Below, piece by piece: positions 61,036 to 64,000 of a stretch of DNA of 64,000 nt. Location: the NCBI RefSeq assembly GCF_003992315.1, contig NZ_RQVE01000005.1, positions 1-64,000 on the forward strand, given 5' to 3'. Made by a program: the position numbers and the translations under genes. Origin of the DNA: Veillonella sp. 3891 (GTDB lineage: Bacteria; Bacillota; Negativicutes; Veillonellales; Veillonellaceae). The notes under the pieces were generated by a model. It was not told the DNA's origin, made no database searches, and saw only the letters and a program-made list of their open reading frames with translations. Within the stretch, counting starts at the first letter, position 1; every line of letters begins with the position of its first letter.

Positions 61036-64000
61036 GTGACGTTTAAAGCCTAGTTTTTCCATAATGATGAACAGCATAGGAATGATTACCACTCCAAAGA
61101 ATGTAGCTGTAATCATACCAAATACTACGGTCACACCCAAGGATGCACGGGCACCAGCACCAGCTCCACTTGCCAACATCAATGGCAAACATCCAATGAT
61201 GAATGCAAAGGACGTCATCAAGATAGGACGTAAACGAATCTTCGCTGCTTCAATAGCGGCATCTACATAGTTCATACCTCTTTCATCGACACGAATCTTA
61301 GCATATTCGATGATCAAGATCGCATTCTTCGCTGCCAAGCCCACTAATGTAAGCAAGCCGATTTGGAAGTAAATATCCAAGGCAAAGAAATGTGTAGATT
61401 TCATCATGGCACCAATCATATTGAATAACCATGGGGCAAGTACAGCACCAAAGATACCTGTTGGAACAGATAATAGTACTGCAAATGGTACTTTCCAAGA
61501 TTCATACAAGGCAGCCAACACAAGGAATACAAAGACAATACCGAATCCAAAGATAATCAACACTTGGGATCCCGCTTTGATTTCCTCACGAGTTTGTCCA
61601 CCCCAATCATAGGTATATCCTTGTGGCAATGTATTTTTCGCCACTTCTTCTAATGCTTTGATAGCATCACCAGAGCTAACACCTTGGTTAGTATTACCAC
61701 CAATGCTCACTGCTGGGAAGTTGTTATATCGTGTTACCACAAAGGCAGAGGTTGTCTTCTGTGGTGTAATATATGTGTCAACTGGTACCATTTGACCTGC
61801 TGCATTACGTACTGTCAACAGATGATTCATACTTGGGTCTGTACGGAACTGATTGTCCGCTTGTAACATAACTTTATAGTTTTTACCAAACTTAGTAAAG
61901 TCATTTAACTGCATGCCACCATAATACCCTTGTAAAGCCATATAAATATCTGTCACAGCTACGCCATCACGAGCTGCTCTATCACGATTCACATCAAAAT
62001 TATAGGATGGTGTAGCCGTATTGAAAGTCGTGTAAATGGTGCTGAACTCAGGACGCTTTCTAGCCTCTGCTAGGAACTGTTCTACTACCGCATTCATTTG
62101 TTCTGTATTATGACCCGCTTTATTGATGAGGTACATGGAGAAACCACCCGTCTTACCAAGACCTGGGATGGATGGTGGATTCAACGGAATAATCGTTCCT
62201 CGTGGGTCCTTAGAACCATAGATGAAAGTATTTCTAATCTTCGAACCAAGCTGTTGATCTGGTTGCGTTCTTTCATCCCAATCAATTAAGGATGTAAAGA
62301 TGGCACCACCACTAGTTTGTGCCGTTCCTGACAAGACATCAAAACCTGGCACTGTGATCGTACCATTCATATCTTTATCTTCATTCAAGAAGTGACCTAA
62401 ATCAGTTAACACATCTTTTGTACGGCTAGAAGTAGCCCCTGGCGGCAAGGATACCGCAACCAGAAAATAGCCACTATCTTCAGCAGGTACGAATCCACTT
62501 GGCACCATACGCATCATACCAAAAGCTGCACCTAAGAAGATAGCCAATGCCAACCATGTGGCCCATAGACGATTGGACCAACGAGCTAAAAGAATACCAT
62601 ATTGATCGATTCTTCGATCCAAAAATCCATTAAACCACTCCAAGAAACGACCCACTATATTAGTAGTCTCTTTTGGCTTATGTGGTTTTAACATAATACC
62701 ACACAATGCAGGCGTCAATGTCAATGCTACAAAGGCAGAAATAATAACAGAAATAGCTACTGTTAAAGCGAATTGTTTATACAATACCCCCGTTAAACCA
62801 CCCATGAAGGACACTGGAACGAATACGGAAATCAATACAAAGGCAATACCAATAACAGGGCCTTGTACTTTTTCCATGGCTGCTACGGTAGCCGCCTTTG
62901 GTTTCAACCCATTGTAGCGCATTTCATATTCTACAGCTTCGATTACGACGATCGCATCATCCACGACGAGACCGATCGCTAACACCATAGCTAGCAAGGT
63001 CAATGTATTAACAGTAAAGCCCATTACTTGGAACGCCGCAAAAGTACCAATCAAAGATGCTGGCACTGCAATCATTGAAATCACTGTGGACTGCCATGTT
63101 TGCAAGAACAAGTACACAATTATCGCTACGAGAATCAAGGCTTCTGCAAAAGTTTTTACTACTTCTTTCATAGAAGCTTTTACGAATTTTGTATTATCTA
63201 CAATAATCTTCGCTTGCATATCTGGTGGGAATGCTTCTTCTTGTTGGTGAATAATCTCTTTTACAGCATTGATTGTTTCTAATGCATTCGCATCATTCGT
63301 TAAAGAAACAGCAAATACAGCTACTGGTTTATCATTACCCGTTTCTTTTGAAAAGCTTGTAGGCTCTACAGAATAACTTTGTGCCCCTAATTCAACACGA
63401 GCTACATCTTTTAAATGCAATAAATTATTCTTTTTATCTTTTTTAATTACGATATTTTCAAATTCTGAAATTTCAGCCAAACGACCTTGTACTTTTACAG
63501 ATGTATTGAAAGCTTGATCTTTGTCAATTGGATCGGAACCTAATGCACCTGCTGCAGCCTGTTTGTTTTGACTGCGAATCGCATTGCTTACATCCGTTAT
63601 CGTAACGCCATACTTAGACATTTTCGTAGGATCTAGCCAAATACGCATGGCATAGTCAGCACCGAACTCCTGCACCGTACCCACACCGTTCACAGATTGG
63701 ATAGCATCCATCATATAGTTCGTAGCATAGTTTTTTAAGAAAGTTCTATCATAACTACCATTTGGAGATACCAAGGAGAATACCATAGCCATATCCCCAG
63801 ATGATTTCGTAGTGGTCACGCCCACCGTTTGTACTTCGGATGGCAAGGATGCCAAGGCACGGGCTACACGGTTTTGTACGTTTACCGTATCCATATCGGC
63901 ATCAGTTCCTTGCTCAAATTGAACTGTCAAGTTATAGGAACCATCCCCTGTACTCGTGGATTGCATATAATCCATATTTTGGACGCCAACGATTTGTTTT
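61033..64000 (-). CDS. RND multidrug efflux permease (AcrB/HAE1 type), 5' end outside the window
   Basis: Inner-membrane proton-driven pump of a tripartite efflux system. At least 988 residues are visible; the frame continues past the right edge (..QIVGVQNMDYM..). Landmarks: the periplasmic NVQNRVARALASLPSEVQ segment, the membrane helix LAIGLVVDDAIVVIEAVEYE (the proton-relay Asp-Asp), PVSFMGGLTGVLYKQFALT, and LAAKNAILIIEYAK in the second half. The end MLFIIMEKLGFKRH is typical. The adaptor and outer-membrane channel would lie off the window or elsewhere. Its stop codon abuts the repeat cluster. Confidence 0.93.
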   Translation of the reverse strand, partial: KQIVGVQNMDYMQSTSTGDGSYNLTVQFEQGTDADMDTVNVQNRVARALASLPSEVQTVGVTTTKSSGDMAMVFSLVSPNGSYDRTFLKNYATNYMMDAIQSVNGVGTVQEFGADYAMRIWLDPTKMSKYGVTITDVSNAIRSQNKQAAAGALGSDPIDKDQAFNTSVKVQGRLAEISEFENIVIKKDKKNNLLHLKDVARVELGAQSYSVEPTSFSKETGNDKPVAVFAVSLTNDANALETINAVKEIIHQQEEAFPPDMQAKIIVDNTKFVKASMKEVVKTFAEALILVAIIVYLFLQTWQSTVISMIAVPASLIGTFAAFQVMGFTVNTLTLLAMVLAIGLVVDDAIVVIEAVEYEMRYNGLKPKAATVAAMEKVQGPVIGIAFVLISVFVPVSFMGGLTGVLYKQFALTVAISVIISAFVALTLTPALCGIMLKPHKPKETTNIVGRFLEWFNGFLDRRIDQYGILLARWSNRLWATWLALAIFLGAAFGMMRMVPSGFVPAEDSGYFLVAVSLPPGATSSRTKDVLTDLGHFLNEDKDMNGTITVPGFDVLSGTAQTSGGAIFTSLIDWDERTQPDQQLGSKIRNTFIYGSKDPRGTIIPLNPPSIPGLGKTGGFSMYLINKAGHNTEQMNAVVEQFLAEARKRPEFSTIYTTFNTATPSYNFDVNRDRAARDGVAVTDIYMALQGYYGGMQLNDFTKFGKNYKVMLQADNQFRTDPSMNHLLTVRNAAGQMVPVDTYITPQKTTSAFVVTRYNNFPAVSIGGNTNQGVSSGDAIKALEEVAKNTLPQGYTYDWGGQTREEIKAGSQVLIIFGFGIVFVFLVLAALYESWKVPFAVLLSVPTGIFGAVLAPWLFNMIGAMMKSTHFFALDIYFQIGLLTLVGLAAKNAILIIEYAKIRVDERGMNYVDAAIEAAKIRLRPILMTSFAFIIGCLPLMLASGAGAGARASLGVTVVFGMITATFFGVVIIPMLFIIMEKLGFKRH

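Overview
The window looks like chromosomal DNA from a diderm Firmicute, most probably Veillonella or a close Negativicute. This is inference from content, not from a marker comparison. The DNA is low-GC with Gram-positive style ribosome sites (AGGAGG), T-box and riboswitch leaders. Yet it also encodes outer-membrane machinery: a TonB-dependent receptor, a C-terminal beta-barrel autotransporter and an RND efflux pump. A large FAD/Fe-S lactate-dehydrogenase-type enzyme fits a lactate-fermenting life style. Most genes lie on the minus strand in compact operons.

Layout, left to right. 1-3100: end of an unidentified gene, a bidirectional terminator, glutamine synthetase behind its own promoter and an attenuator-like hairpin, then rpsU-yqeY. 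3100-8300: an iron/cofactor uptake pair (TonB receptor plus lipoprotein binding protein) and a secreted WG-repeat protein. 8300-15370: a long operon headed by an FMN riboswitch, ribD-ribE-ribBA-ribH, followed by hslO, mtnA and mtaD (riboflavin synthesis, redox chaperone, methylthioadenosine salvage). 15386-20170: an exported SUFU-domain protein, a gene-poor stretch with decayed coding sequence, and a purine permease/adenine deaminase pair. 20188-24350: the lactate dehydrogenase, a degenerate AdoMet-decarboxylase-like protein with a basic tail, and dCMP deaminase. 24359-30770: leuS, an exported GH18 protein, lgt, trmFO. 30768-38600: topA, dprA, comM, yraN, rnhB, rbgA, rplS (DNA processing, competence and ribosome assembly).

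38760-41550 is a small AT-rich accessory insertion (DUF4261 protein, a truncated ORF, a DUF262/DUF1524 nuclease-like protein) between rplS and the T-box controlled glyQ-glyS-protease operon. 45874-49221 is thiamin salvage: thiE, thiD and the permease cytX, with two divergent TPP riboswitches. 49339-57480 holds a GNAT enzyme, recO, a CBS-domain membrane protein, era-ybeY-phoH and two radical SAM proteins. 57583-60386 is an autotransporter broken by one frameshift. The right end is the 3' part of an RND pump gene that runs off the window.

The most unusual object is the non-coding stretch 60674-61035 between the RND pump and the autotransporter. It has two diverged tandem units of about 140 bp, each holding a long hairpin. 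The lower stems differ in sequence but both still pair, while the 29-nt loop is identical. Inverted copies of a flanking motif begin at the stop codon of the pump gene. It looks like an undescribed structured RNA or a mobile palindromic repeat.
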